DNA of 64,000 nucleotides from Euborellia annulipes (taxonomy: Eukaryota > Arthropoda > Insecta > Dermaptera > Anisolabididae), in NCBI GenBank assembly GCA_023213315.1, contig JAKCPI010003285.1, positions 1-64,000 of the forward strand, given 5' to 3'. The notes beneath the pieces were generated by a model, which was not told where the DNA came from, made no database searches, and worked only from the letters and a program-made list of their open reading frames with translations. The translations under genes and the position numbers were made by a program. This document shows positions 44,330 to 53,835 of this stretch, one piece after another (within the stretch, counting starts at the first letter, position 1; each line of letters opens with the position of its first letter).

Positions 44330-44650
44330 ATTCAGGGATACCTAAAATTGTATTAGGGGTGACCAAAGCAAAAAAAAAAACTGAAAAAATTCGATTTTTC
44401 TAAACTTTTAGCCTTTTGCGGCACGTCTCAATGATCTCCGATTGGGTTGAAACTTAAAATTTATATGTATTATTTTTAAAGGGTGTCGCCTTAAAAAAAT
44501 CTAGGTAATATATAATTTAGAGCACTTTTTCTATCAAAATTTTATTTTCTCTATAGCTCTAAAATCTGACCTGATGGGGCAAAACTGATGGCATTTTTGG
44601 AATCAGCGCTACCCAAATACCCAAGCTTCAAATACTCAGTCAACAAAAAA
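44330..44650 (+). repeat. Dispersed repeat family B, copy 3
   Basis: TTGTATTAGGGGTGACC, TTTTGCGGCACGTCTCAATG and AAACTGATGGCATTTTTGGA align with 33890-34195. Non-coding; only the right half. Confidence 0.7.
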
Positions 44651-44910
44651 AAGTTCCATTTTGTTGCCCTGTGTTATTTATGGTAAGTGAAAGTGTTGTT
44701 CTGTGCGATCACACCCACCAGATTTTTTCTAATGTGTAGATAATTTTATAATTAGGATTTAATATGAATTAATCAATTTAATTTATTTATAAATCGACAT
44801 TGTAGGAAAGTTGGTATTTAGATGACTGTAGGCCACTGGTTCCCAACCTTTTTTGGTGTGCGGCCCACTTTATCAGTAAAAAAAACGCCGATGCCCAGTA
44901 TATATACATA

Positions 44911-45306
44911 TATGCGAAGATAAGTTTTCTCGGGTTGAGTCGCGTGTGATGTTGAGATTTACTCGACGTTTCGGCTCTCCTTTTGGAGCCATTTTCAAGA
45001 GTATGGGATTAGGGGGGAATTGTTGGGGTGGTTTGTTTACGGGGTCGCAGTGTTGCTGGTCCCTAAGTCAATTTGGTGGATGCCTCAGAGGCGTGGGGTG
45101 GTGGAGGATTCCACCAAATTGACTTAGGGACCAGCAACACTGCGACCCCGTAAACAAACTACCTCAGCAATTACCCCCTAATCCCATACTCTTGAAAATG
45201 GCTCCAAAAGGAGAGCCGAAACGTCGAGTAAATCTCAACATCACACGCGACTCAACCCGAGAAAACTTATCTTCGCATAGATCCGGTCGCGGAAACCTTC
45301 CAGAAC
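44911..45306. mobile_element. H1: palindromic element in hAT
   Basis: Arms 44911-45080 and 45111-45279, and a right tail of about 27 nt (ATCCGGTCGCGGAAACCTTC...). The flanks are AT dinucleotide runs, so the TSD cannot be read. Arms contain GAAACGTCGAGTA with stem I TACTC/GAGTA, but the core is TTGAAAA, so the ribozyme motif is degenerate. Same architecture as P1-P6. Confidence 0.75.
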
Positions 45307-45321
45307 ATATATATATATATA

Positions 45322-46027
45322 TATATGCAAAGATAAGTTTTCTCGGGTTAAGTCGCGTGGGGTGCTGAGATTTACTCGACGTTTCGGCTCTCTTCTTGGA
45401 GCCATTTTCAAGAGAGAAGTAAGTTAGGAGGTAATGGTGGAGGGGGGTTGTTTACGTGGGCGCAGTCTTCCTGGTCCCCAGGTCAATTTGGTGGATGACT
45501 CAGAGGCGTGGATTGGTCCCTGAGAGCTGGAGGAAGGTATGTTGTGTGTAATTGTGTTCGGTTTAGGTTGACTATGGGGCTCAAACTGTCTACTCCCCGA
45601 CTTGGGGAGTAGGCAGATTGAGGCCCCAAAGTCAACCCAAACCAAAAACAAACCCGATTACACAGAACCAACCACTGTCCATTCCTCAGAGACAAACCCA
45701 GACCTCTGAGGCATTCACCAATACACCGACTTGGGGAGTAGGCAGATTGAGGCCCCATAGTCAACCTAAACCGAACACAATTACACACAACATACCTTCC
45801 TCCAGCTCTCAGGGACCAATCCACGCCTCTGAGTCATCCACCAAATTGACCTGGGGACCAGGAAGACTGCGACCCCGTAAACAACCCCCCTCCACCTAAC
45901 TTCCTTCTCTCTTGAAAATGGCTCCAAGAAGAGAGCCGAAACGTCGAGTAAATCTCAGCACCCCACGCGACTTAACCCGAGAAAACTTATCTTTGCATAC
46001 ATCCGGTCGCGGAACCCTTCCAGAACA
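45322..46027. mobile_element. H2: palindromic element in hAT
   Basis: Arms 45322-45602 and 45727-45999, and a right tail ATCCGGTCGCGGAACCCTTC nearly identical to that of H1. The loop holds an extra partial copy of the right arm (CAGATTGAGGCCCCAAAGTC). Mirror-image frames at 45424-45899 on both strands arise from the palindrome. Confidence 0.75.
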
Positions 46028-46455
46028 TATATATATATATAGATGTATGGGTGTATGAGCAAGTAAAATGAATTGGTACTCTTAAAATTTAAAACAAAAA
46101 AGTGTGCAAGAAAGATTTGATTTAATCAAATAATTGCGTTAAAAAAAAAATTGATTTTATTGCTTTTACTTTAAATTAAGAAAAAAAAGAAATATTAAAA
46201 ACTACTCATAGGGCATGTTTGAAAAAAGTAAAAAGTCAATGCGATTTTTGACCTTGTTTTGGACCTACAAGAGCCTCAATATTTGGATGAAAACTGGATA
46301 GTTTTAGTCTTAAATCGCATTCAACCTTTTTTATTTATTTATTTATTTTTAATTTTATTTTATATTATTTTAATAATTTTTATCTTTTCCTAGACGTCCC
46401 CGGGCCCAGTTCCAATCAGTTTGCGGCCCACGGGTTGGGAACCGCTGCTGTAGGC

Positions 46456-47893
46456 AATTGACTCAAAGAGCGAGTGAATAAAGAGAATATAGCTTGTCTT
46501 TAAATAAAAAGTAGTTTTTTTTCCCCAGCAGAGAGCAGAGAGAGAAACGAAAATCGAATCCAAGTTAGAAACCAATGAGATGCAGTTTTAAAAAAAGAAA
46601 GAAAAAAAATCATGTGTTAAACGACCCTGACGATAGTATATTGAGTACTTTCTTCAGATCTGAGAGAAAGTATAGAGCAAGGTAGAAAATGGATCTGGAT
46701 TTTGTCCGACAATCTCCGACCAAATCTTGCATACAATTTTATTATATATTTTTTTTTTTTTTTTTGCCAAAACTAAATAAACCTGAGAGTTGAAATAAAA
46801 AAAGAAACTCCCTGAGGCTTCTATATTTTTTTAACTTTTATTCTTAAAATAATAGCCCAAGGTTTCTGGTTCAAATGTATATTTTCTCAAGATTAGATTT
46901 CACTTCACTTTCTTATAAGAGCATTTTGAAATCTAACCTGGAGTTTGTTTATAGTAAAAACTTTTGATATAAATACATTTCGTTCTCGATATTAATCCTG
47001 GGTTTCTCAAATTCAATTGTTGTTATATAGGGCTATTTTATTCTTAATAAGACTTGTTTTGGTTTAACTGTAAAACTTACAACGTTTCCGCCACTCATTC
47101 TGTTGCCTTCCTCAGGTACAATTCACAAAGAATTTTTCAATTTTTGTTTTTTTAATAAAATTGTTGAATAATGCGACAAATAAAGTTTGCATCATTATAA
47201 AATATTTTGTCGTCAATAAAGTATTTTGAAAAAGGTATCATTGATTTTTGAAGTGAAACTTTTTTAAATAAGCAGAGACACTCAAAGCATCCCACTCTCT
47301 TGGTTGGGCCCGTTGGCAAAAAAAAAAAAACAGCAAAAATTTGATATTCTTGACGTCCCCCGGGAATAATAAAAAAACAGATGTCAATGGGAATAGACTC
47401 AATTCATTAATCTCTATAAATAAAAGAAAATTCAATAGATGATTGAATTGAAACTACTCATTGAAAATTATTTGAAAACATCTAATTTGCATAGAAGTTT
47501 AGTATGGTGTTTTTTTCTCTTCGTTATTCCAAACTGGATGCTATTCATCCTCCATTTCTGCCTAATATATTCAATAATTTTATGAAAAATTATATTCCTA
47601 CGGTAAGCCAATTACATGGAAATAAACATTTTTTTTTACGACAGTTACAATTCTCTCGCTTGCCATTAGAGAGAGGGTATGTTCATTTGGAAGCCAATTC
47701 TTGAATGACTTTTTTTATTTTCTTTTAAATAAATATTACTCCCAACATAAACTCCTTTGTTTTGCAATACTATAATTTGGGGCAAAATAAAAACGGAAAT
47801 GTATAAGCTCACTATAATTTGGAATAGGAGTACAAAATATCGAATAAAATAATCAAGATTAAGCAAGTGGAAAGTTTTTCAACTTGCATTTTA
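46456..47893. other. AT-rich DNA, no gene established
   Basis: A 66-codon frame at 47504-47704 ends SRLPLERGYVHLEANS. It has a weak resemblance to LINE tails but no support. A degenerate hammerhead-like motif lies at 47076-47120 (minus). Confidence 0.45.
47076..47120 (-). ncRNA. Degenerate hammerhead-like motif
   Basis: Minus: GTAC, CTGAGGA (plus 47109-47115), an imperfect stem II, GGAAACGTT, GTAAG. Core and ACGT are present but stem II is poor. Confidence 0.35.
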
Positions 47894-47932
47894 TCTATAT
47901 ATAAAAAAATGAAATGGGAAAAACGTATGTAT

Positions 47933-48304
47933 CAGCAGCGTATCCAGGTGGGGGCGAAGGGGGGCGCTCGCCCCCCCCCCCCCGCCCCAGGCGTATCAAG
48001 CTTTTGGCGCCCCTCGCGCATCCAGCTTTCTGGCTTTTTCCCAAAATCTCCGGCTTTTTTTTTGAAATTTCATAATAAATTCATTTCTTATCACAAATCC
48101 GGAGAAAAATTACAAAAAAAAGAAGTAAAATTATTTAGTATATGTGAGGTTTCACTAGAAATTCAATATTTCTTTCATTTTAAACTTACAATTGTTAGTG
48201 AAACCTCACATATATTAAATAATTTTACAAAAAAAGGTCGAACGAAAAACGGCGCCCCAGTTGAGCTTCGCCCCCTCCGCCCTCAAAGGCTAGTTACGCC
48301 GCTG
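47933..48304 (+). mobile_element. hAT MITE nested in Helitron
   Basis: Starts CAGCAGCGTATCCAGG and ends GGCTAGTTACGCCGCTG. The flanks GTATGTAT (47925-47932) and GTATGTTT (48305-48312) match at 7 of 8. A second copy of its right end is at 56555-56615. A small palindrome lies inside. Confidence 0.8.
48124..48228. repeat. Short palindrome from P4 arm ends, third nesting level
   Basis: GTAAAATTATTTAGTATATG and CATATATTAAATAATTTTAC with GAGGTTTCACTA inside match the outer arm ends of P4. The ribozyme part of the arms is missing. It may be an internal-deletion derivative. Confidence 0.75.
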
Positions 48305-48559
48305 GTATGTTTATGTTCTATAGAAATCCACAATTTTCAATGAATCTATTTGAAATTAAGTACACATATGGACCTGGGAGTAACGTAGTAATAATTTGAA
48401 TCTCTTAAATATTTTGGCAAATTAATTCTAAACAAATTTCTTCAATATGCACTTGAGGGAGAAAAAAATTTAGTCTCCCAAAAAAAAGGTAAAATGATTT
48501 TCACGGGAGGAAAAAAAAAATTTCAAAAAAAAGATAAAATGAAAAAAATTTTTATAGGA

Positions 48560-48650
48560 AATACAAGTTTCGGTTTCGGCCGAAACTAAGGTTGAGGCCG
48601 AATATTCGGTTTCGGTTGAAAATCTTGTTTCGGTCGGACCCTAATCTTAA
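48560..48650 (+). repeat. TTTCGG minisatellite repeat, copy 1
   Basis: ACAAGTTTCGGTTTCGGCCG, AAACTAAGGTTGAGGCCG, then TTGTTTCGGTCGGACCCTAA. The same array occurs at 51620-51722, with a related stretch at 50985-51075. Upstream AAATTTAGTCTCCCAAAAAA is shared too. It is not a telomeric array. Confidence 0.7.
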
Positions 48651-48935
48651 CACTTGCATTGCAACAAAAAAATCCCAATTGGCAATAAACTCCGGAGGCG
48701 GGCAAGGGGTCCAGGGGGCCCAGCCCCCTGGCTAGGCGGAAAGTCAGCCGAAGGCGGGCTTTGCGACTAGTATATAAATAAAAAAACGTAGCTGTATTTT
48801 TTTAATAGGATACTCAATAGAGATGTCTATTAATTGTATAAAAAATATTTTAATTAATTTTTCATATAAGGGAAAATTGAATAAATATAGTCACGTTTAA
48901 TTTGAATTTATATTGGAAAAAAAATATATTAAATA

Positions 48936-49339
48936 TTCCCGAGTCGAAATCGAACGCCTGGTTTGAACCTTTTAGTCCTGAATTCCCTTGTTATTTGATG
49001 GGATGTTATTTATTTACAATTTTGTGAAAGCCTACTGATTCTACCAGGAGAATTAGAAGATTCAAACCAGTATTTGAACGCCTGGTTTGAACCTTTTAGT
49101 CCTCAATTCCTTTGTTATTTGATAGGATTAAAATTTGGTTAAAGCCTACTAAACCTACCAGGAGAATTAGAAGGTTCAAACCAGTATTTGAGTCAAAATT
49201 GAAAGCCTGGCTTGAGCCTACTGAGCCTGCCAGGAGAATTAGAAGGTTCAAACCAGTACTTGAACGCCTGGCTTGAACCTTGCAGTCTTCAATTGAGGAC
49301 TAAAAGGTTCAAGCCAGGCGTTCGATTTTGACTCGGGAA
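48936..49339. repeat. Inverted-repeat element with internal tandem units
   Basis: Ends TTCCCGAGTCGAAATCGAAC and TTCGATTTTGACTCGGGAA with GCCTGGTTTGAACCTTTTAG repeated inward: about 43-bp TIRs. Inside, a unit of roughly 100 bp containing CCAGGAGAATTAGAAG-TTCAAACC recurs three times. A related stretch at 50590-50845 ends TTCGATTTCGACTCGGG. Confidence 0.75.
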
Positions 49340-49676
49340 GTACTGGTTTGAATCTTCTAATCCTCTCGGGTAAAAATTAAAAACAGTGCGATCTCAGCGC
49401 CAAAGCTTTAATAGATGACCACCTTTCATTTTCTTTCATTCCTTGGATATTTGGATTTATTATCGATAAAAAAGAAGTAAGTTTTAAGTTTTATTTTCAT
49501 TTTTTTCATTAATTTTCTTTATTATTATTAATTATTTTTATTTATTTAAGGGTCAACGTTATAAAAACAAGCCAAAACAAAATGATAAGGTTAGCTGTTA
49601 TTTTTATTTTATTTATATATATGTTATCTTATATATTCTATTTAATTTTTTCAATTATATTCATTATAAATTTTAG

Positions 49677-50070
49677 TTGTAAAAACACATTGGCCTGAAG
49701 AAGCCACTTTAATTTTAATAAATGAATACAAGGAACATTGGCCATTCATGTCATTTTGAAAGGTAAGAAGACAAATTAAAAAAGATTATAAATTTATAAA
49801 ATTAATTTATATATTTTTCACATTTCCAGAGAACTAAATGAAGTTCTTACTGAAAAGAAAAATATTTTTCCACACGTGATAGCTAATGGTATAGGCCTAC
49901 ATATACAGTCAAGATAAAAATTAATGTGATTTATTTTAGAGATGGAAACTCATTTTTACATCCATATTTTCTTTAAAACAATTTCAGTAATGAATCTCCA
50001 GAAAAATTGAAATCGACACGAAGAGCATTTGGAATTTTTAAAATTTTTCAAATATATGTTATCTTATTCT
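49677..50070 (+). pseudogene. Possible Myb/SANT-like gene exons, degenerate
   Basis: 49677-49762, between TTTTAG and GTAAGA, encodes HWPEEATLILINEYKEHWP, matching helix 1 of Myb/SANT-like (trihelix/MADF) DNA-binding domains (W-x-EEAT-x-L-I-x-Y-K). A stop follows at once (TTTTGA). A one-base shift reads into 49830-49888 (after TTCCAG, before GTATAG), whose ELNEVLTEKKNIF resembles helix 2. 49988-50070 then has SPEKLKSTRRAFG, similar to the third helix. Introns are 65-100 bp. Possible upstream exons lie at about 49400-49485 and 49550-49590, but phases do not all agree. It is probably decayed, or part of a Harbinger-type element. Confidence 0.4.
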
Positions 50071-50156
50071 CAAATTAAAGAAAATTGATATTTAAACAAA
50101 AAATATTTTATTTAAAGATTAATTTGATTTTCCTTTTATTTAAGAATTTAATTGTA

Positions 50157-50273
50157 GCGAAATGAAGAGCAAAACGTGAAGTTCCATCAAAATCTCGACA
50201 TCGAATTTTTGACATGAATCCAATACTTTCTCTCTATATATATTAACATATATAGTTGTAAGAGAAAGTAAAA
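50157..50273 (-). mobile_element. Family A 5' end fragment
   Basis: Plus reads CATCAAAATCTCGACATCGA and then GTAAGAGAAAGTAAAAA; it is the first ~115 bp of family A on the minus strand. Confidence 0.75.
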
Positions 50274-50314
50274 AATTTCGAATGTGGAGTGCCAAGTTGT
50301 ATAAATTAGCAAAG

Positions 50315-50503
50315 AGGTATGCTTGTTTTTTGGCATTGAGAAAAATAACTTTTAGAGTGTTTTCTTCAAATATTTCGATGGCATTTAATAGGACTTCTTC
50401 ATCAGCGGTGAAGTGCTATTAAATGTCTTCGAAATATTTGAAGAAAACACTCTAAAAGTTATTTTTCTCATTGCCAAAAAACAAGCATACCTCTTTGCTA
50501 ATC
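50315..50503. mobile_element. P5: small palindromic element
   Basis: Arms 50315-50399 and 50412-50503 around a very short loop. The minus strand of the left arm has CTGATGA and GAAATATTT with CTTCA/TGAAG outside, a diverged hammerhead-like layout. No clear TSD or tail was found. Confidence 0.65.
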
Positions 50504-50589
50504 TAACAAAATTATCAGAACTTTTTTGTCACTCTGTATATATGTATATAAACAAATTTTAAATGAGAATTTATAGGCCTAAACTAGGA

Positions 50590-50845
50590 TTCCAGCATTC
50601 AGTACTGCTGGTCGTAATAGTAGATCTGGTAGACTTAAACTAGTATTTCGAATACCTGGTCTGAGTCTAAACTTGTCAAAAAGGGACATAAGTAGACTTG
50701 TTAGAACCAAACCAGACTATCAAATTCCCATAGAAACCATGCTTTCAAATCCTAGTTTGATTCTGTTAAGTCTACTTAGACAACAATTAGATTCTGAGGT
50801 TTTGTAGACTCAAACCAGGGGTTCGATTTCGACTCGGGTTAGGCC
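50590..50845. repeat. Repeat related to 48936-49339
   Basis: Recurring CTAGTATTTCGAATACCTGG, TAGACTTGTTAG and AAACCAGGGGTTCGATTTCG share the theme of the earlier element. Boundaries unclear. Confidence 0.45.
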
Positions 50846-51256
50846 TATTTTCAATATATAATTTAATATAATATTTATATTAGCTTTTAGAGAAGAAATT
50901 TAGTAAAAAAATTATTAACAAATAATAAGAGTGATGGATTTCCCGACTAATTTTACTTTCTCTCAACTATTGATATTTATAAGTTAGGAACCGCCGAATA
51001 TTCGATTTCGGTTACGGTTTCGGCCAGTTCGGCCAAAAATCCTAGTTTCGGCCAAAAAGTAGCCGAAACCTGAATCTGAAAAGATGGGATGAGACTCGCA
51101 TGCAAAAGAAAAGGTCAAATGATTTGCAAAAGTGGAAAAGGTGCGCAAAAAATTTAGTCTCCCTAAAAAAAAAAGGTAAAATAATAATAATTTTTATAGT
51201 GGAGAATTGGAGATATCAGTCAAATTGGGATTGTCCAGGTTAATAAAACTCCCAGG

Positions 51257-51300
51257 ATCAGACGTTTCGGCCTGAATTTATTTGGCCATCTTCAATTATC
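51257..51300 (-). ncRNA. Hammerhead-like motif, P6 left arm (core mutated)
   Basis: Minus: GATAA, TTGAAGA instead of CTGAAGA, T, GGCC/GGCC, GAAACGTC, TGATC. The C-to-T change in the core should inactivate it. Confidence 0.4.
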
Positions 51301-51465
51301 GGGAATTATACGCATAGTGCAAGTGCACATGTGATCAAACCAGGACTCGAGATAATCTCTGAGCTTGGGCACAGGAACCATAGAATTTTGTATGAAGCAA
51401 ATAAATTTTATTATTGACGAGTCCTGGTTTGATCACATGTGCACTTGTACTATGTGTATAATTCC

Positions 51466-51512
51466 CGATAACTGAAGATGGCCAAATAAATTCAGGCCGA
51501 AACGTCTTATCC
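51466..51512 (+). ncRNA. Hammerhead-like motif, P6 right arm
   Basis: GATAA (51467-51471), CTGAAGA (51472-51478), T, GGCC, 11-nt loop, GGCC, GAAACGTC (51499-51506), TTATC (51507-51511). Stem I GATAA/TTATC and stem II GGCC/GGCC are perfect. ACGT is self-complementary, suiting a dimeric hammerhead. This is the clearest minimal example in the window. Confidence 0.6.
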
Positions 51513-51619
51513 TGGGAGTTTTATTAACCTGGACAATCCCGATTTGGCTGATATCTCCAATTCTCCATTATAATCACATCACAGCTTCAAAAGCAAATAA
51601 TAATTTTTTTTATAGAAAA

Positions 51620-51722
51620 TACAAGTTTCGGTTTCGGTTACGGTTTCGGCCGAAACTAAGATTGAGGCCGAATATTCGGTTTCGGTTTCGGCTGAAAATC
51701 TTGTTTCGGTCGGACCCTAATA
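51620..51722 (+). repeat. TTTCGG minisatellite repeat, copy 2
   Basis: AAGTTTCGGTTTCGGTTACG, GGCCGAAACTAAGATTGAG, ending GTCGGACCCTAATA. Same family as 48560-48650; palindrome P6 separates it from its upstream part. Confidence 0.7.
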
Positions 51723-52399
51723 TAAGTATTGAGAAAAAGAAGCGCGGGCGAAATTTTAATCGAAATAGATTTTTTGACCAAATTGTGGAACACGCAAAAT
51801 GCTGGGAAAGAACAAATATTTCAACAACGAAAAAAGTTCAAATTTGATATTTTAGTTAGATGCGCGGTACGCAACCTGAAGAGAGAAAAATTTTCAATAA
51901 AATCTGCCAAATAGCACTAGCATTTTACTAAAGTAATTTTTTATTTTTTCGATTTTCCCAAAAGGATTTTGATTACGATTCATGAATCAATTATTTTTTT
52001 AAAAATACCAGTAATATTCTCATATTCCACCCAAAATTATTCAAAGTATCATTTACTCTCGTACTCCATAGAAAAGATAGCTGCGTTGGCAGTCCCAGAA
52101 TTTTGTTGAGCGAAGAGGCAGTGGCGCATTCTAATCATTTAGTTTTAGATTCCAATTAGCATTAACAAAGAACTATAAAATCATAATATTAATATTTTTT
52201 TTTTCTAATCCACTGGGACCACTATTGTCTAAAATATAAATTCCTATGTGCGATTATAAATTGAAAAAATTTAACTTCTTTCTGGTTGGCATTCGTTTGA
52301 CGTAGGCTATTATTGAAAGAACCAGAGAATAAACAATCCGACTCTCGACGCTTGCTTTTTAAGTGAAGAAGGAAGGATGGCATAAAAATATTAGAAGAA

Positions 52400-53835
52400 T
52401 GCCAACCTTGTTTCGGGTAACTCGTGGTATTGAATTTCTTTATAAGAAATTTTTCTTAAAAGATTCAATCGATAAAATCATTAAATCATTTTTTGAAAAT
52501 AAAAAAAAAATAAAAATTCTTAAAATGAAAAGATCTTTAACATTTTAAATTTAAATTCAATTTATTAAAATCTAATTAAGTACTTATTTTCCCCCTACTC
52601 TTGCTCGGGCCCCTGGACCCTCTACTCTGACTCGGATTCCCTGGACCCTCTTCTCTAGCACAGGCCCCCCTGGACCACCCTACTATTGCTGGGGTCCCCT
52701 AGGCCTCCCTATCCTGGCTAGAGCCCGCCTGCGGCAGACCCTCGCAGGAAGGGGGTAATCTGGTGGGACTGACCGCATACTTTCGGTAATTTAAAGGTGC
52801 AGGTACTGTACTTGTTTACCAGAATATATATACAAATAAAATTTTTAAAATTTTATATTAAAATTTATTACCTCCTTTACCCCCTCCCCTTTATATCCGC
52901 CATTGTTATGTGTAGAAGCTGCTTATGAGATGCTTTTTTTCGAAATTTTATGCTTATTGAAAAAATTTTTATTCAAGATCTTTATGCTTTTTTAAGCACT
53001 TTTTATGCTTTTTGTCCGGTCTTTAGTCATCTCATCAGCAGCTATAGTTAAATTTTAAAAATTAATACTTAAAAATTACCGAAAGTGTGCGGCCAGTCCC
53101 ACCAGATTGCTCCCTGCGAGGGGCTGCCGCAGGCGGGCCCTAGCCAGGATAGGGGACCCAGGGGAATACATAATTCTGAGATATTTCAATTTTAAACTTT
53201 GGAAACACAAAACGCCAATAGGAAGTTTGTTTGCTACTGCCAGGCTGACAAACAAATTGTACAAGTACAGAGTCGTTTGCTCAATTGATGGTGCTTAAAA
53301 GTCGGGTTTGTCATAATTGGGGGTTAGCACGAGCTGCAGCCAACCCCTTCAATTGTCTGGTGTCCAGATAGTCATATCAGATTTTTTTTTTAATTTTCTC
53401 CTTCAAAATATGACTTCTATTACTAAAGCAAAAATCTACTAGTAGGTTTAAGTGTTAAAAAATAATTTTTTTAATAAAAATTGAAGTTGCATAGCGTTTA
53501 GTTAATATGTAAAGCATGTTTACTTTTGTTGATAAAAAAAAACAAATTTCCATAATTTATCATGATATGCAGTGAATGTCAAAAAACAAATTTGCAAACT
53601 TGAAGTTTTTAGGTAAAAAAAAAATCTAAGAAAAAATGTAAATCGTTTGTTTAGAATAATTAATATTAAATGTTAAGAGACGCTTTTAATAAATTGAGTT
53701 TAAATTTAAAATGTTAAAGATCTTTTCATTTTAAGAAATATATATTTTTTTTTTTTTTTTTTTTTTAATGATTATAATGAAGATGTTTCTATCGATTGAA
53801 TCTTTTAAAAAAAATTTCTTATAAAGATATTCCAA
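52400..53835. repeat. Large diverged inverted repeat
   Basis: About 52440-52800 and 53070-53835 are inverted copies: AAGATCTTTAACATTTTAAA with its complement at 53705, and GGCTAGAGCCCGCCTGCGGC with its complement at 53120. Both arms carry the Helitron-like GC module and a CAAGGGCGGA-type hAT piece. Arm lengths differ because of indels. A 61-codon frame at 52363-52548 runs into the left arm and has no recognised function. Confidence 0.7.
52752..52907 (+). mobile_element. hAT MITE, CAAGGGCGGA family, 5'-damaged
   Basis: GGTAATCTGGTGGGACTGAC through TATATCCGCCATTG matches 7427-7691 without the left terminus. A downstream segment (52916-53035, GCTTATGAGATGC, TTTTATGCTTATTGAA) recurs behind another copy at 62030-62150. 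Confidence 0.65.

Larger units (their letters stand above)
44834..46447. mobile_element. hAT MITE carrying two large palindromes
   Basis: Starts CACTGGTTCCCAACCTTTTT and ends GGTTGGGAACCGCTG. Perfect 8-bp duplications CTGTAGGC flank it (44826-44833 and 46448-46455). Subterminal GTGCGGCCCA and TTGCGGCCCACGGG add to the inverted repeat. H1 and H2 make up most of its present length, so the original was about 500 bp. No transposase. Confidence 0.85.
47894..48770 (+). mobile_element. Helitron with nested hAT
   Basis: Begins A|TCTATATATAAAAAAATG and ends AGCCGAAGGCGGGCTTTGCG-A-CTAG|T (CTAG 48767-48770). The GC module (GGGGTCCAGGGGGCCCAGCC) precedes the terminal hairpin. The 5' part matches the mini-Helitron at 40135-40302. 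A hAT MITE splits it at 47933-48304. Non-autonomous. Confidence 0.7.
51196..51595. mobile_element. P6: palindromic Penelope-like element
   Basis: Arms 51196-51350 and 51419-51571, and a right tail of 24 nt (51572-51595). 13-bp duplications AATAATAATTTTT flank it (51183-51195 and 51596-51608). It splits a TTTCGG-type repeat. The right arm has an intact-core hammerhead-like motif; in the left arm the first core C reads T. Confidence 0.8.

Noticed and set aside
45424..45899. Mirror-image frames on both strands
   Set aside because: Product of the H2 palindrome arms, not coding sequence.
46600..46680. CCTGACGATAGTATATTGAG as a hammerhead core
   Set aside because: No GAAA box follows at the right distance (TTTC instead).
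47504..47704. LINE C-terminus from SRLPLERGYVHLEANS
   Set aside because: Similarity too short and no tail, knuckle or neighbouring LINE sequence.
48936..49339. CRISPR-like array
   Set aside because: Units are imperfect, about 100 bp, partly inverted, and the DNA is clearly eukaryotic.
48560..51722. TTTCGG arrays as telomeric repeats
   Set aside because: Short, irregular, interrupted and internally palindromic; not a known animal telomere unit.
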